DNA of 50,055 nucleotides from positions 1 through 50,055 of the forward strand of contig SZPB01000052.1 in the NCBI GenBank assembly GCA_030263535.1, read 5' to 3'. This document shows positions 8,569 to 18,279 of this stretch, piece by piece. The first letter of the stretch is position 1; each line of letters starts with the position of its first letter. Made by a program: the position numbers and the translations under genes. The DNA comes from Cytophagia bacterium CHB2 (GTDB lineage Bacteria > Zhuqueibacterota > Zhuqueibacteria > Zhuqueibacterales > Zhuqueibacteraceae). Below the pieces are notes generated by a model. The model saw nothing but the letters and a program-made list of their open reading frames with translations. It had not been told where the DNA came from and ran no database searches.

Positions 8569-11500
8569 ATGGAAGCTATTCTTTCAATATCAGCAATCAT
8601 TGTTTTATTCGTACAGGGCATTTCGATTTTAATCCAAATCGGACTTTCCTCACACCTCCGATTGTTTGGCCTTCTGACGATTGGAATTGCACTCCTCGGC
8701 CTGATCGGGCATACACTATATTTCTCCGGTGTTCTGGTGTTCAGTCCGGAATTTAGTCTATTGATGGTGCAGGGCTTGCCCGCGCGCGTGGGGTTGTTGG
8801 CTTTACTCGTCGGCTTTCCGCTGATGATCGGCTTGGGTTGGGCTGTCGCACGCGGCGCCGCGAAACGGCCTTTGCGCTTGCCCTGGTTGTTGAGTCTGGC
8901 AATTCTCACGGGCGCGCTTGCGGCCAACAGCTTGCAGGTTCTCAATCGGGATGACCTTGAGCCACTGCACGTGTATTCCTACACGCTATTGCACCCGCTT
9001 TTGCTGATTTGGATGACGATCGGCTTGCTGGAGAGCGGCTTGACGCTGCTGCATCTGCGCCACCGGCTGATGCGCGCCTGGCTGGCTTCGCTGGCGGCCG
9101 TGATCTTGAGCGTGTGGGCGCTGCTGCAACCGCCGCTGTTGGATACGGTTGGGATGCGGAATTTGTGGGAAGCCATTTTCCTGTTTTCGCTCGTCATCAG
9201 CGCCGGCCTTGCCGGCTTGCACGTGCTGGAGTTTTGGGGCGTCACTTTGCCCCGGCGATGGGTCTGGCTGAAATTGGTTTTGTTTGCGGTCTGGGGCATG
9301 ATCGGCTTTTACGGCGCTAAACAATTTCTCAACGCCCCGGCGGGCGATACCCCGGGTTTTGGCCCCGGCCTCGCCAAAGCATTGCTTTCGCTCTCGCCCT
9401 GGCTGCTTCTGCCGGTTTGCGCCGTTTTCATGGGGCTAGCTTACCGGCTGTTTCACCTCATCAAAAATCACTCGCAGGAGTGGATTGAGCGCATCAAGCC
9501 CGCGCCCCGACAAATTTTGCTGCTGCTCACCATCGCCGTGATTGCGGCCAGTCTGAGCGGCATTTTTTACGATGTTGCGAACGTTCCCGCCGGGCTTGCG
9601 CTCATTTCATTCTTCATTGCCTGGATTTTTCTGATCGAGCTCGTTACGGACGGTGTCTTGTATTGTTTCTATTCTTACCTGCGCAAAGGCAGACCACTGT
9701 CCGATGATTTGGTGATACGAACGGGGCTGCCGGCAATCTGGAAAGCGATTGTTTTCGTTGTCTCGGCGCTGGGGAATTGGATCAAAAGCTTCTTCAGCGG
9801 CAGCGCCACCGGGGTGATCTTGAAGGCGCTCGCGTGCCTTGCCCTCTTGATCGCGCTGAATGAAATCCCCAATGCCGGCCGCACACTGATTCAGCCTTTC
9901 AGTGAGCCGCGGCTGAAAGAGCAGGACACGTTCGGCCTCACCATCTCCGAGCGCGTATGCGGCACTCTCAGCCTGCAAAGCCAGGAGTTGCAAACCGATG
10001 TCATCATTCCTTTGGATTTGTCCAACGGGAAGAATGCCGGCGGCGAAAAACTCAAGTTCATTCCCGGCGGCAGTAACGTGAATAATTTAGAAGTGGCGCT
10101 GGCCGAAACGGATTTGTCTCTTGGCCCGATTACGATTCCGGTCGGCTTATTGGTTGCGCCGATTCAAAGCCCCATGCGGTCCTTGCTGGGCGTGCGCATC
10201 GTTGAAGGAAGGTTGTACAAAGAGCCGGACGGTTACACGCTGTTGGCCAACTCTACGCATGGCGAAAATTGGAAAGTGGATTTTCCAGGCGCAACCCCGG
10301 CAGGCGCCGCTGAAAGCTCCGACGTGGACACGATCGCCTGCCTGGCCAACGAGCTTGCTTTTAAAATTTTAAGTAACGACCCATCCCTGAGTTCCATAGG
10401 AATGACGAAATCATGGGAGGCCTTTCAAGCCTTTCAGCGCGGCTTGGAGAACATGAAAAAATTCGAATTGGGATGCTATGATTCGCTTTCCGCTGCGATT
10501 CAGGAGCTCAAAAATGCGGTGCAGCACGATCCCAAGTTTACGCTGGCGCACTATCGGCTTGGCCTGGCATTGAGAGTCGACGGCCAGCCGGTCGCCGCGG
10601 TCGATGCTTTTCGTGCCTGCGTGAGCCTCGATCCCGATTTCATTGCCGGAAAAAACGCTTTGGCGTATACGCTGTTCAATGTTGACTCTTATTATCCTTC
10701 CTCAGCCGCCGGTGTTGCCGACAACTCTTCCCAGCCGGATCGCCGCAGCATTGAGCCGCGCCAGTTGTGGCAGCAAATCATCCTGATGCCCAGCACGCCC
10801 GCCACTTTATCCGATCGCGCCTCGGCCTGCTATGGCCTGGGTTTGCACGCGCTGGTCTCGGGGCATCGCCTCTGGCCTCCGGATTCCACGCAGGCCCTCT
10901 ACACGCTCGCCTATTTTTATTGCAAGCGGGCCGAGCGGCTCTATGAAAAACTGGCGGTTGATTTTGAGCGGCGCCCCGTGCCCATCAAGGAGGCTACGGC
11001 TTCGGTTCTAAGCGTGATCGGTATTGCCTTGAACAGCAGCCATCGCACGTATGAAAGCAAAGAGACAGAATGCTGGCATTGCTCCGACAATACGCTTGTC
11101 CTCGATTCAGCTCTGGAGCAGGGGAAAATCTCCGAGCGCTCGATCATGAAAAGCCCGTATAGCCGCGCCGCCCTGGGCTACTTCAATCGCGCGTTGTCCA
11201 TGCTGTCGAACGACCCGGTCATTCAGTGTTACGCCGCCAGCACGGCTTTTGCGCTGGGCGAAACGGCCGCGATGGAAAAACTGAATAACAACACCAATGC
11301 GCATTATTACCTGGCACAAGAATATGGCCAAGAAGCACGGCAGGCGGCCTCCGATTTTGAAGCTGATCACCGGGCGGCCAAGCTGTATTATATTCTGGCT
11401 CTGCAAGAGTATCAAGCGGCCATTGATCTCGATCGCACCAATTTAGAGGCGATGAACAATTATGCCTATACCTACTGGGACTGGTTTGTCAATTCCAGGA

Positions 11501-12243
11501 AATCTCAGAACAATCACGGAGGGGACCTTGCTTCGGATGCGATGTTGATGCCTCCTGATTCGGTTCATGCGGGAATCGGAGCGCAAGCCGCAGACTATGC
11601 CCGCCGCGCTGTAATTCTGGCCGGAAGAAAACTGGCCAAGGATCAGGCAATTTACCGCAGCACGCTCGGCGAGGTGCTGATTGGGAGTGGTGACCCGCTC
11701 TCGGCCATGAAAGAGCTTATCATCGCCGACAGCCTGGCCCCAAAGCATGCGCACTACAATGAAATCCGCCAGGATCTGGCTTATGCTTGCCACTATATCG
11801 CCCATGAAGTCGCGTTGACGCACCAAATACTGCAGTCTAATCTCCTGGAAAACGTCTTATCGCAAGGCTTGAATATTCCGGACATCGGTGAAAACTTGCA
11901 GCCCATGAAAGCGGAAGCACTGATTGCGATGCAAGGGGATTTGGCCAGGCAGGTTCAGATGTTGGATAACGTAGCCATGAGATATCAGGTGGCGTTGCAG
12001 CAGGAGGATGATATGAATTATAATATCCTGTTTCTGCTTGCGCTCGCCAATGCCATCTATCAAAAAATTTCAAGCGATGAGCAGACCCGGGAAAACCAGC
12101 CTTTTACCTCGCAGCCGGGATCATTGAACCCATTTAACTCGTTTTTGGATTGTTGTCAGAAGGAGGCCCAATGGCAAAATGTGATACAAGCAATTGCCGA
12201 GAGGCGTCACTATTCCGGGGAACTGGCGACAAAAATGCAATAG
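8569..12243 (+). CDS. Giant polytopic membrane protein with TPR-like C-terminal half, 1224 aa
   Basis: ATG 8569 follows a strong GGGAGGGG ribosome-binding site. Residues 1-436 contain about 13 hydrophobic helices (for example 4-26, 30-52, 73-93, 103-123, 137-160, 199-222, 272-296, 317-337, 342-369, 418-436). About 450-600 is a soluble domain of mostly strand-like sequence (GLTISERVCGTLSLQSQELQ, LLGVRIVEGRLYKEPDGYTL) that resembles a module placed before TPRs in other multi-repeat proteins; this resemblance is from memory and uncertain. About 610-1224 consists of helical repeats, several TPR-like (FTLAHYRLGLALRVDGQPVA, EYQAAIDLDRTNLEAMNNYA). No catalytic motif is recognised. It is a single unbroken frame standing alone, downstream of a universal stress gene. 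A sensor or assembly scaffold is possible; function is unknown. Confidence 0.8.
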   Translation: MEAILSISAIIVLFVQGISILIQIGLSSHLRLFGLLTIGIALLGLIGHTLYFSGVLVFSPEFSLLMVQGLPARVGLLALLVGFPLMIGLGWAVARGAAKRPLRLPWLLSLAILTGALAANSLQVLNRDDLEPLHVYSYTLLHPLLLIWMTIGLLESGLTLLHLRHRLMRAWLASLAAVILSVWALLQPPLLDTVGMRNLWEAIFLFSLVISAGLAGLHVLEFWGVTLPRRWVWLKLVLFAVWGMIGFYGAKQFLNAPAGDTPGFGPGLAKALLSLSPWLLLPVCAVFMGLAYRLFHLIKNHSQEWIERIKPAPRQILLLLTIAVIAASLSGIFYDVANVPAGLALISFFIAWIFLIELVTDGVLYCFYSYLRKGRPLSDDLVIRTGLPAIWKAIVFVVSALGNWIKSFFSGSATGVILKALACLALLIALNEIPNAGRTLIQPFSEPRLKEQDTFGLTISERVCGTLSLQSQELQTDVIIPLDLSNGKNAGGEKLKFIPGGSNVNNLEVALAETDLSLGPITIPVGLLVAPIQSPMRSLLGVRIVEGRLYKEPDGYTLLANSTHGENWKVDFPGATPAGAAESSDVDTIACLANELAFKILSNDPSLSSIGMTKSWEAFQAFQRGLENMKKFELGCYDSLSAAIQELKNAVQHDPKFTLAHYRLGLALRVDGQPVAAVDAFRACVSLDPDFIAGKNALAYTLFNVDSYYPSSAAGVADNSSQPDRRSIEPRQLWQQIILMPSTPATLSDRASACYGLGLHALVSGHRLWPPDSTQALYTLAYFYCKRAERLYEKLAVDFERRPVPIKEATASVLSVIGIALNSSHRTYESKETECWHCSDNTLVLDSALEQGKISERSIMKSPYSRAALGYFNRALSMLSNDPVIQCYAASTAFALGETAAMEKLNNNTNAHYYLAQEYGQEARQAASDFEADHRAAKLYYILALQEYQAAIDLDRTNLEAMNNYAYTYWDWFVNSRKSQNNHGGDLASDAMLMPPDSVHAGIGAQAADYARRAVILAGRKLAKDQAIYRSTLGEVLIGSGDPLSAMKELIIADSLAPKHAHYNEIRQDLAYACHYIAHEVALTHQILQSNLLENVLSQGLNIPDIGENLQPMKAEALIAMQGDLARQVQMLDNVAMRYQVALQQEDDMNYNILFLLALANAIYQKISSDEQTRENQPFTSQPGSLNPFNSFLDCCQKEAQWQNVIQAIAERRHYSGELATKMQ

Positions 12244-12853
12244 AGAAAATTTTACACCGGACCTCTTTTTCTGTAAACGAATCAATTTCTATGCTCCGGC
12301 TGCAAAAAAGTCTAGGCACGTATGGTAAACCAGTGGCTGGCTTCACGAAATAATGAATGTTATATGCCGGGGCCTTATGACATGAAATTTCAAAAAATCC
12401 AAGCCAGTCATGCGTAGGGCCGGCTTGCTGATGTTGCATAGCAAAGTCGCGGGAATTGTGTACTCGTTGTGAAATAGGTCTAAATTCTGCTGGCTTTTCT
12501 ACTACACTTATTTTCAAAACTCTTCACATTCGCCCCCCCGTTGCCTCAGTAATTTTTCTTTGACTTGTTGCACGATTTTCTGTTTATTCGCAGCCATTGT
12601 CAATTTGTAATTGTTCGGTGATTTTGAGAAGACAAGATTATCTGGGACAACATGATGAAAATCTTCGTGCGGCAGCAAATTCGAATCTTCACCGTCAGCA
12701 GTTGAATCATTAGATCAATTTTTGGAATTTGTCATCTTCAGCGAGTCGTGAACGCCTTCAAATTCGTTCGTGGTGTCATCTTGCCTGGCTCTAGCGGTGT
12801 CTTGCGGAAATTAATTTAGCGGTTAATTCTAAAAATTCCCCGAGGGAGGCTTT
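12244..12853. other. Gene-free stretch, with one possible coding relic
   Basis: About 610 bases between two plus-strand genes. Apart from the minus-strand relic at 12514-12714 I see no gene. The stretch contains a run of C at about 12532-12539. The 3' part before 12854 must hold the transporter promoter; no boxes are clear. Confidence 0.45.
12514..12714 (-). pseudogene. Possible C-terminal relic of an unrecognised gene
   Basis: A 66-codon minus-strand frame without a suitable start, ending at a TGA at 12514. Its translation has ordinary protein composition (LPHEDFHHVVPDNLVFSKSP, then KQKIVQQVKEKLLRQRGGEC), unlike random intergenic translation. A tract of G (minus strand) lies near its end. 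I do not recognise the family. It may be the remains of a decayed gene or a chance frame. Confidence 0.3.
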
Positions 12854-14362
12854 GTGAAAAACGATCTCGATCTGCAACAAATCTCTGCGACCCGTGCGGA
12901 TATGGTGGGCTCCGATCTTTACAACGAAGATCTGGCGCCGACAACGCTGGCGCAACGAACCTGGTCGATGTGGAACATCGCGGCATTATGGGTGGGCATG
13001 GCCGTGTGCATCCCAACGTATATGGTTGCTGCGGGCTTAATCGATAGCGGCATGAGCTGGGGGCAGGCGTTGTTTACGATTATCCTGGGGAATCTCATCG
13101 TGCTCGTGCCCATGATGCTCAACGCGCATGCCGGCACGAAATACGGCATTCCGTTTCCGGTGCTGCTGCGCGCTTCGTTCGGCACCATCGGCTCCAACAT
13201 TGCGGCATTGATGCGCGCCATCGTAGCGTGCGGTTGGTTCGGTATTCAAACGTGGATTGGCGGCAGCGCGATTTATGCGCTGCTGGGCGTGTTATTCGGC
13301 TTGCGCCCCGGCGTTGATGACACGATCATTTCCTGGCTCGGCATCTCATTGCCGCAATTCGGGTGTTTCATGATTTTCTGGGCGATCAATGTTGCCATCA
13401 TTCTCGCCGGCACGGAATCCATTCGCTGGCTGGAGACATTGTCCGCGCCGTTTTTGCTGGCGATTGGTTTGGGCCTGCTGTATTGGGCAATGAGTAACGC
13501 CGGCGGCCTGAGCAATATTCTTTCCGCAGAAACCATCGCCAAAGTCAAATCTGCTGCCGGCGCGGAGAATGTTTCGTTTTGGAAAATCTTCTTTCCCTCG
13601 CTAACCGGCATGATCGGCTTTTGGGCCACGCTCTCGCTCAACATCCCCGATTTTACCCGCTTCAGCCGCAGTCAACGCGATCAAATGCTCGGGCAGGCCA
13701 TCGGCTTGCCCACGACCATGGGGCTTTATTCTTTTATCGGTATTGCGGTCACGTGCGCGACCGTCATCATTTACGGCCAGGCGATTTGGGATCCCGTGCA
13801 ATTGTTGTCGAAATTCGATGCGCCCATCACTGTAATACTTTCTTTATTTTCGATTACGATTGCAACCTTGACGACCAACATCGCAGCCAATGTGGTCTCG
13901 CCTGCCAATGATTTTTCCAATCTGCGACCAACGTTGATTTCCTTCAAAACCGGCGGCTTGATCACCGCGGTGATCGGAATCTTCATCATGCCGTGGCATT
14001 TGTTGAGCAATTTGGGCAATTATATTTTTGTTTGGCTGATCGGATATAGCGCGCTGCTGGGCCCCATTGGCGGCATTATGATTTGTGATTATTTCATCAT
14101 TCGTCGCGGTCGCTTAAAGGTGGAAGATCTCTACAGCCGCAGGGGCGAGTACTCCTATCAAAACGGCGTCAACTGGAAGGCCGTGCTCGCGCTCGGCCTG
14201 GCAATTCTGCCCAACGTCCCCGGTTTCATCAATGCCGCAACGAAAGCGCAGGTTTTCCCGGCGTTTTTCGATCAGCTCTACACGTATTCGTGGTTCGTGG
14301 GATTGTTTTTGGCGATGGCGCTGTATTACGTGCTGATGCGAAAAAACGCAAAAAGCGCATAG
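12854..14362 (+). CDS. NCS1-family nucleobase/hydantoin/allantoin-type permease
   Basis: GTG start at 12854, with GGGAGG four bases upstream. The 502 residues are the usual NCS1 length with 12 predicted helices. The N-terminus (LAPTTLAQRTWSMWNIAALW) and GGLSNILSAETIAK, IPDFTRFSRSQRDQMLGQAI and ANDFSNLRPTLISFKTGGLI segments are characteristic of NCS1 symporters (Mhp1, PucI and fungal Fur relatives). These import purines, pyrimidines, hydantoins, allantoin or thiamine with Na+ or H+. The exact substrate cannot be told from sequence. No catabolic gene for such substrates is visible nearby. It is convergent with the SSS transporter at 14538. Confidence 0.88.
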   Translation: MKNDLDLQQISATRADMVGSDLYNEDLAPTTLAQRTWSMWNIAALWVGMAVCIPTYMVAAGLIDSGMSWGQALFTIILGNLIVLVPMMLNAHAGTKYGIPFPVLLRASFGTIGSNIAALMRAIVACGWFGIQTWIGGSAIYALLGVLFGLRPGVDDTIISWLGISLPQFGCFMIFWAINVAIILAGTESIRWLETLSAPFLLAIGLGLLYWAMSNAGGLSNILSAETIAKVKSAAGAENVSFWKIFFPSLTGMIGFWATLSLNIPDFTRFSRSQRDQMLGQAIGLPTTMGLYSFIGIAVTCATVIIYGQAIWDPVQLLSKFDAPITVILSLFSITIATLTTNIAANVVSPANDFSNLRPTLISFKTGGLITAVIGIFIMPWHLLSNLGNYIFVWLIGYSALLGPIGGIMICDYFIIRRGRLKVEDLYSRRGEYSYQNGVNWKAVLALGLAILPNVPGFINAATKAQVFPAFFDQLYTYSWFVGLFLAMALYYVLMRKNAKSA

Positions 14363-14457
14363 CACAGCCCTTGGGACGGCACGAGTTCGATAAAAGGCGA
14401 GAACAAGAGCGAATGGAGAAAACGGAGATTTTTTCTGTTCGCTCGGTATGCTTCTGT

Positions 14458-14527
14458 CAAAAAAGCAAAGGCCTTTTCAGTGGGATTTCCTTTTTGTGGG
14501 CGAAACACTTTTAGGAGTTTGTTCTCT
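14458..14527 (+). repeat. Dispersed hairpin repeat, family A
   Basis: Matches the copy at 41108-41181 through AAAAAAGC, TTTTCAGTGGGATTTCC, TTTTTGTGGG and the distal TTTGTTCT block, with a few small insertions. It starts about 96 bases past the stop of the NCS1 gene and overlaps the 3' end of the convergent symporter gap, a position suited to a bidirectional transcript end. That role is inference. Confidence 0.6.
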
Positions 14528-14537
14528 CTTTGAGAAA

Positions 14538-16046
14538 TTAAACACGATGGCGTTTCGTTCTTGCTTTTGGGGGAATGAGTTGGGGCAACACAAAAGCGAT
14601 CGCCGCTGCCAGCAGGCCCCAGAGAATATAGCCCAATTCCGTGCGCGCCAGCCAGGCGGGTTGCAGGGCGCGCAGCGGTCCGCGCGTTTCGAGAAAATAG
14701 AATAGCAACGTGCCGAGAAAACCGGTGAGAATCGCCGCATGCACCTGGCGCGGCTGTACCCGCGGAAGAAAAAGCGAGACCATTGGAATAAAAATCGTGG
14801 TCGTCAGGATGCCGGAGGAAAGATAAAAGATATCCCACAACGATTCGATGAACAGCGCATACACGAATGCCAACGCGATGGCAAGCACGGAGATATAGCG
14901 CGGCAATTTTTTGCGGAAGTTTTCGGATAAGCGCGCGGCGCCCGGCGATTGTTCCAGAATATCATATGAAAGGGAGAGCGCCATCACATTGCCGGTGGTG
15001 TCGATTGTGGACATTGACGCGGCAGACAAGCCCACCACCAAGATCACGCTCAAAACAGCCGGCGCGAAATCCTGCATCATCACGGCGAAAATCGCAGCGC
15101 CGTCCGCCAAACGGGCAGGAATTTCATTGCCCACCGGCGGGTAAAGATACAATGCCGTCATGCCGATGAGGAGCGGCCCGAGCGTGACAAACACGAATGA
15201 ATTCATCGCCGCAATCGCCACGCCTTTGCGCGCCTCCGCGACCGAAGCTGCTGCCTGCAGACGAATCCAAACATCGGTGGTCACGAGCCAGCCCGGTAAA
15301 TACGCGATGAATGTCATCATAATCAAAAACGGGCCCGCCGTCCACAAAGACGTTGCCGGAGTCAAGGTTTTGGGAGGCGTGGGAAGGTGAGCGAGAAATG
15401 AGGCAAAACTCGTTTGTTGCAAAACCGCGTGCAAGCCGAGCGAGGCAATCATCGCAATAAAAAAAGCCACCAGCGCGAATTGAATTTGATCGGTGACGAC
15501 ATCGGCTTCGAAACCGCCAAGCGCGGAATAGGCCGCCACCACCAGCGCCATGAAGAACATCATGAGATACGGCGAGGTTTGCAGCAACGGCGCCGTGATG
15601 TTTGCTGCGGCATGAATTTCGGCGCCGCACCAGATGAGATAGACGAATGCCAGCGGCGCCGCGAGCAATTGCCGCGCGCGCACGCCGAAACGCCGTCCCA
15701 CCATTTCCGGCTGTGAAAAAGCCTGCATGCGGCGCAGGCGCGGTATGAGGATGAAAAAGCCCAGCATCGCCAGCAGCCAGGGGATCGCCAGCAGCCACAG
15801 CGCGCCCAGGCCATACCAGTAAAAAAGCTGTACGCCGTACACGCATGACCAACTGATCGACATCATGCTTGCGGAAATGGACAACCCCGAAGCCCAGCCC
15901 GAGAGCCGTTGCCCGGCGGTCCAGAATTCTTGGGCGCTATCGCGCTTGCCGCGTTGCGCGGCTTTGCGAAAACTAATAACCCCGACGACGACAACGATGA
16001 TGCAATAAAGCGCGAAGCCGATCCAGTTTAGAATGTGTGTGGGCAT
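14538..16046 (-). CDS. Sodium:solute symporter (SSS family), 502 aa
   Basis: ATG at 16046 on the minus strand. Thirteen or so hydrophobic helices and length match the SSS family. The opening ILNWIGFALYCIIVVVVGVI, the early segment FWTAGQRLSGWASGLSISAS and AYSALGGFEADVVTDQIQFA are family hallmarks of the LeuT-fold core. SSS proteins use Na+ to import sugars, amino acids, organic acids or vitamins; the substrate is not predictable here. The C-terminus points at the NCS1 transporter gene. About 140 bases upstream separate it from the divergent antitoxin gene. Confidence 0.88.
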   Translation of the reverse strand: MPTHILNWIGFALYCIIVVVVGVISFRKAAQRGKRDSAQEFWTAGQRLSGWASGLSISASMMSISWSCVYGVQLFYWYGLGALWLLAIPWLLAMLGFFILIPRLRRMQAFSQPEMVGRRFGVRARQLLAAPLAFVYLIWCGAEIHAAANITAPLLQTSPYLMMFFMALVVAAYSALGGFEADVVTDQIQFALVAFFIAMIASLGLHAVLQQTSFASFLAHLPTPPKTLTPATSLWTAGPFLIMMTFIAYLPGWLVTTDVWIRLQAAASVAEARKGVAIAAMNSFVFVTLGPLLIGMTALYLYPPVGNEIPARLADGAAIFAVMMQDFAPAVLSVILVVGLSAASMSTIDTTGNVMALSLSYDILEQSPGAARLSENFRKKLPRYISVLAIALAFVYALFIESLWDIFYLSSGILTTTIFIPMVSLFLPRVQPRQVHAAILTGFLGTLLFYFLETRGPLRALQPAWLARTELGYILWGLLAAAIAFVLPQLIPPKARTKRHRV

Positions 16047-16187
16047 GGCAAAGACGAGATAGCCAAAACTTGACTCTTATTAGAAAGTGAGCTAAGTTGC
16101 CTGCGTGGCCAGAAAAAAACATTGGGACTGTCTGCTGCCAAGTCAAAACAGAAACAACGTTAATCTACTTTGCCGGCAAGGTCAAAA

Positions 16188-16469
16188 ATGGTGCGAGAAA
16201 TAGCTTTAGAAAAAGTAGCTCTGAATCTTGAATCAGCAGTGCGTGAGATTCAGGATCATCGCGATCAATTAGTCGTTGTTCATGGCGGCAAAAGAGTCAT
16301 GGCTATGATTCCAATTGATTTCTATGATCTGTGGTTCGCGGAACGGGAAAAGGCCTTCAAATATTTTGACAAACTTTCCTCGCATGACATGCACTACACC
16401 GACGAGGAGGTTGAGTCAGATGTCGAGCAGGCTATTCGAGAAACCCGCAGTCAGGATGGCAACATGTGA
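16188..16469 (+). CDS. Phd/YefM-like antitoxin, 93 aa
   Basis: Start chosen at ATG 16188 with CAAGG six bases upstream. The sequence (VREIALEKVALNLESAVREI, then VVVHGGKRVMAMIPIDFYDL) has the Phd/YefM-type layout: an N-terminal DNA-binding part with a 'hgGkrvavlip' strand and an acidic, flexible C-terminus (TDEEVESDVEQAIRETRSQD) that normally wraps the toxin. The stop overlaps the beginning of the PIN relic, as expected for a toxin-antitoxin operon. With its toxin degraded, it may persist as an orphan repressor; that is inference. Confidence 0.75.
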   Translation: MVREIALEKVALNLESAVREIQDHRDQLVVVHGGKRVMAMIPIDFYDLWFAEREKAFKYFDKLSSHDMHYTDEEVESDVEQAIRETRSQDGNM

Positions 16470-16763
16470 AAGCGCTGCTCGACACAAAATATTATTGATA
16501 AATATCCCATCCGCGAATCTGACATACAAAATCATCTTGGGGTTTTGCGTAATTTTGCCGAGATTGCCTTAGGAAAAATCCTCCTCAATGTCGTTCACGA
16601 TGATCCCAAGGACAACCATGTTTTGGCTGCTGCGGTTGACACGAATAGTGGCTATCTTGTTTACGGCGATCACCATCTCCTCGATTTGAAAGAATATCAA
16701 GGTATTGAAATCCTTACTCCCCGCGCGTTTCTCTCCAACCTGGAAGGCCTTGAAGCTCAATAA
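16466..16763 (+). pseudogene. Degraded PIN-domain (VapC-type) toxin gene, fossil
   Basis: Directly follows and overlaps the antitoxin. The beginning matches the PIN start (KALLDT) and the end the PIN C-terminus (HDDPKDNHVLAAAVD, then VYGDHHLLDLKEYQGIEILT). PIN toxins are RNases. The gene is broken, with one or two breaks, and is best read as a fossil of a VapC-like toxin. Confidence 0.75.
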
Positions 16764-16968
16764 CCATAAAATATTTTAGCACTTTTCAATTGGATAAACA
16801 GGTTCGTAGCCTTTGCCGTCCGTGAACAATTGTTGAAGCCAATGAATTCACGTTTGCAGCAGTACCCCGAAAGAAAGGCTACAATGCCTGTGCGCGCAAT
16901 TGAAAAAATGCTGTAAAAACGATTGGCCGCGAAACCCAATAAATGCTTATCGCTGTACCCTCAAAATT

Positions 16969-17466
16969 TTATTTCCCCTCACACTTCGCTTTCAAGCGCG
17001 CCAGGGCTTCGTTATAGGCCTTTACTTGCGCGGCAATATCAGCGTCGGTTTGCGGGCCGGACTCGGTGTAGCGCTCTTCGATGGAAACTTTGGCGCCGCT
17101 GCCTGCGGGAGTTACGCGCCAGCGCTGCTGGCAAATGTAGGTGGCATTATCCGGCTCCCACACGAAGCGCAGCTCGCTGTTCGGCTTGACATAGATCAAG
17201 ATGAACGTGCCGGTATCGCCCCAGACTTTCAACTGCACGCTGTCGCCGGGTTTGGCCAGCGCTTTTGCCGGGCCTTGATAGCCGAAATTCATCACACTGC
17301 TGAGCTTGGGCAAATCCGTCAACACCGCCCACACCGCTTGCGGCGCGGCATTAACGGTGATTTCGCCGGCAAAACTTTGCCCGGTCAACTTCTTGTTTGT
17401 GGTTTGCGCAAAGCCGGCGGCGCACAAACTCAGCAGGGCAAAAATCATGAGGGTGAAACGACGCAT
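16969..17466 (-). CDS. Exported SRPBCC (START/polyketide-cyclase-like) protein, 165 aa
   Basis: Start chosen at ATG 17466, since AAGGAGG lies just upstream and a signal peptide (MRRFTLMIFALLSLCAAGFA) begins there. The mature part has the SRPBCC beginning (FAGEITVNAAPQAVWAVLTD) and matching strands to a C-terminal helix (VKAYNEALARLKAKC). Such domains bind hydrophobic ligands in a deep pocket; with a signal peptide it should act in the periplasm. It is 109 bases downstream of modB, where modC is often found in other bacteria, and may be co-transcribed. No direct link to molybdate is known to me. Confidence 0.78.
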   Translation of the reverse strand: MRRFTLMIFALLSLCAAGFAQTTNKKLTGQSFAGEITVNAAPQAVWAVLTDLPKLSSVMNFGYQGPAKALAKPGDSVQLKVWGDTGTFILIYVKPNSELRFVWEPDNATYICQQRWRVTPAGSGAKVSIEERYTESGPQTDADIAAQVKAYNEALARLKAKCEGK

Positions 17467-17574
17467 AAGAACCTCCTTGATTTGGTGTAGGGTGTAAAGC
17501 ACTTCAGAAATCAAATGCTGATCCAGCAAACGGAATAATCTCATCTGCAAGATTTTGAGGTTGGCGCGGCTTTT

Positions 17575-18267
17575 TCAGGCGTTATGCTCGATTTTTCTTT
17601 GAATCATCGTTATTGCCAGCAACATCACAAACGCTATCACCAGCAAAAGCAGAGCATAGGTGTGCGCCGTATCATAGTTGAGTTTTTGCACTTCATCATA
17701 AAGCGCGATGGAGGCGACTTTGGTTTTGCCGGGAATGTTGCCGCCGAGCATCACCACCACGCCGAACTCGCCGAGCGTGTGCGCGAATCCTAAAATCGCG
17801 CCGACGCCAATGCCGCGCTGTGCGAGCGGCAGCATGACATGCCGGAACGCCTGCCAGCGTGTTGCGCCTTGTGTGAGTGAAACCTCCAGCAATTCCGGCG
17901 GCACGGCTTTGAAGGCGCTTAAAATCGGCTGTACGGCATAGGGCAAGCTGTAAATCACAGAGCCGATGACCAAGCCCTCGAAACTGAACGTCAACGTTTG
18001 CCCGGTCAGCTTCACCCAAAACTCGCCGAACGGCCGTTGCGGTGAAAACAAGATCAACAAATAAAAACCGATGACGGTCGGCGGCAACACGATCGGCAGG
18101 CTGACCAGCGTTTCCAGGATCATTGCGCTGCGCCGTTTGCTGCGGCTCAAGCCATAGGCCAGCGGCGTGCCCACCAGCAGCAGCAAAATCATGACAACAA
18201 ATGCCAGGCGCAACGTCAGCCACAAGGCTTGCCACAATTCCGGCGATAAGCCGCTTAAAATCTGCAA
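17575..18267 (-). CDS. modB: Molybdate ABC transporter permease
   Basis: TTG start at 18267, with GGGGAGG five bases upstream and no ATG that keeps the family N-terminus. 230 residues, five or six helices and the permease EAA loop (EVSLTQGATRWQAFRHVMLP) contacting the ATPase. The pair LSLPIVLPPTVIGFYLLILF and GEFGVVVMLGGNIPGKTKV is typical of ModB. It forms the membrane pore for molybdate or tungstate from ModA. The gap to modA is 12 bases. No modC ATPase follows in this window, so a distant or shared ATPase must supply energy. Confidence 0.92.
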   Translation of the reverse strand: MQILSGLSPELWQALWLTLRLAFVVMILLLLVGTPLAYGLSRSKRRSAMILETLVSLPIVLPPTVIGFYLLILFSPQRPFGEFWVKLTGQTLTFSFEGLVIGSVIYSLPYAVQPILSAFKAVPPELLEVSLTQGATRWQAFRHVMLPLAQRGIGVGAILGFAHTLGEFGVVVMLGGNIPGKTKVASIALYDEVQKLNYDTAHTYALLLLVIAFVMLLAITMIQRKIEHNA

Positions 18268-18279
18268 GCAAGCCTCCCC

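Noticed and set aside
12360-12450. Integron attC-like site
   Set aside because: There is a weak GCCGG inverted pattern, but no pair of core sites and no cassette or integrase nearby.
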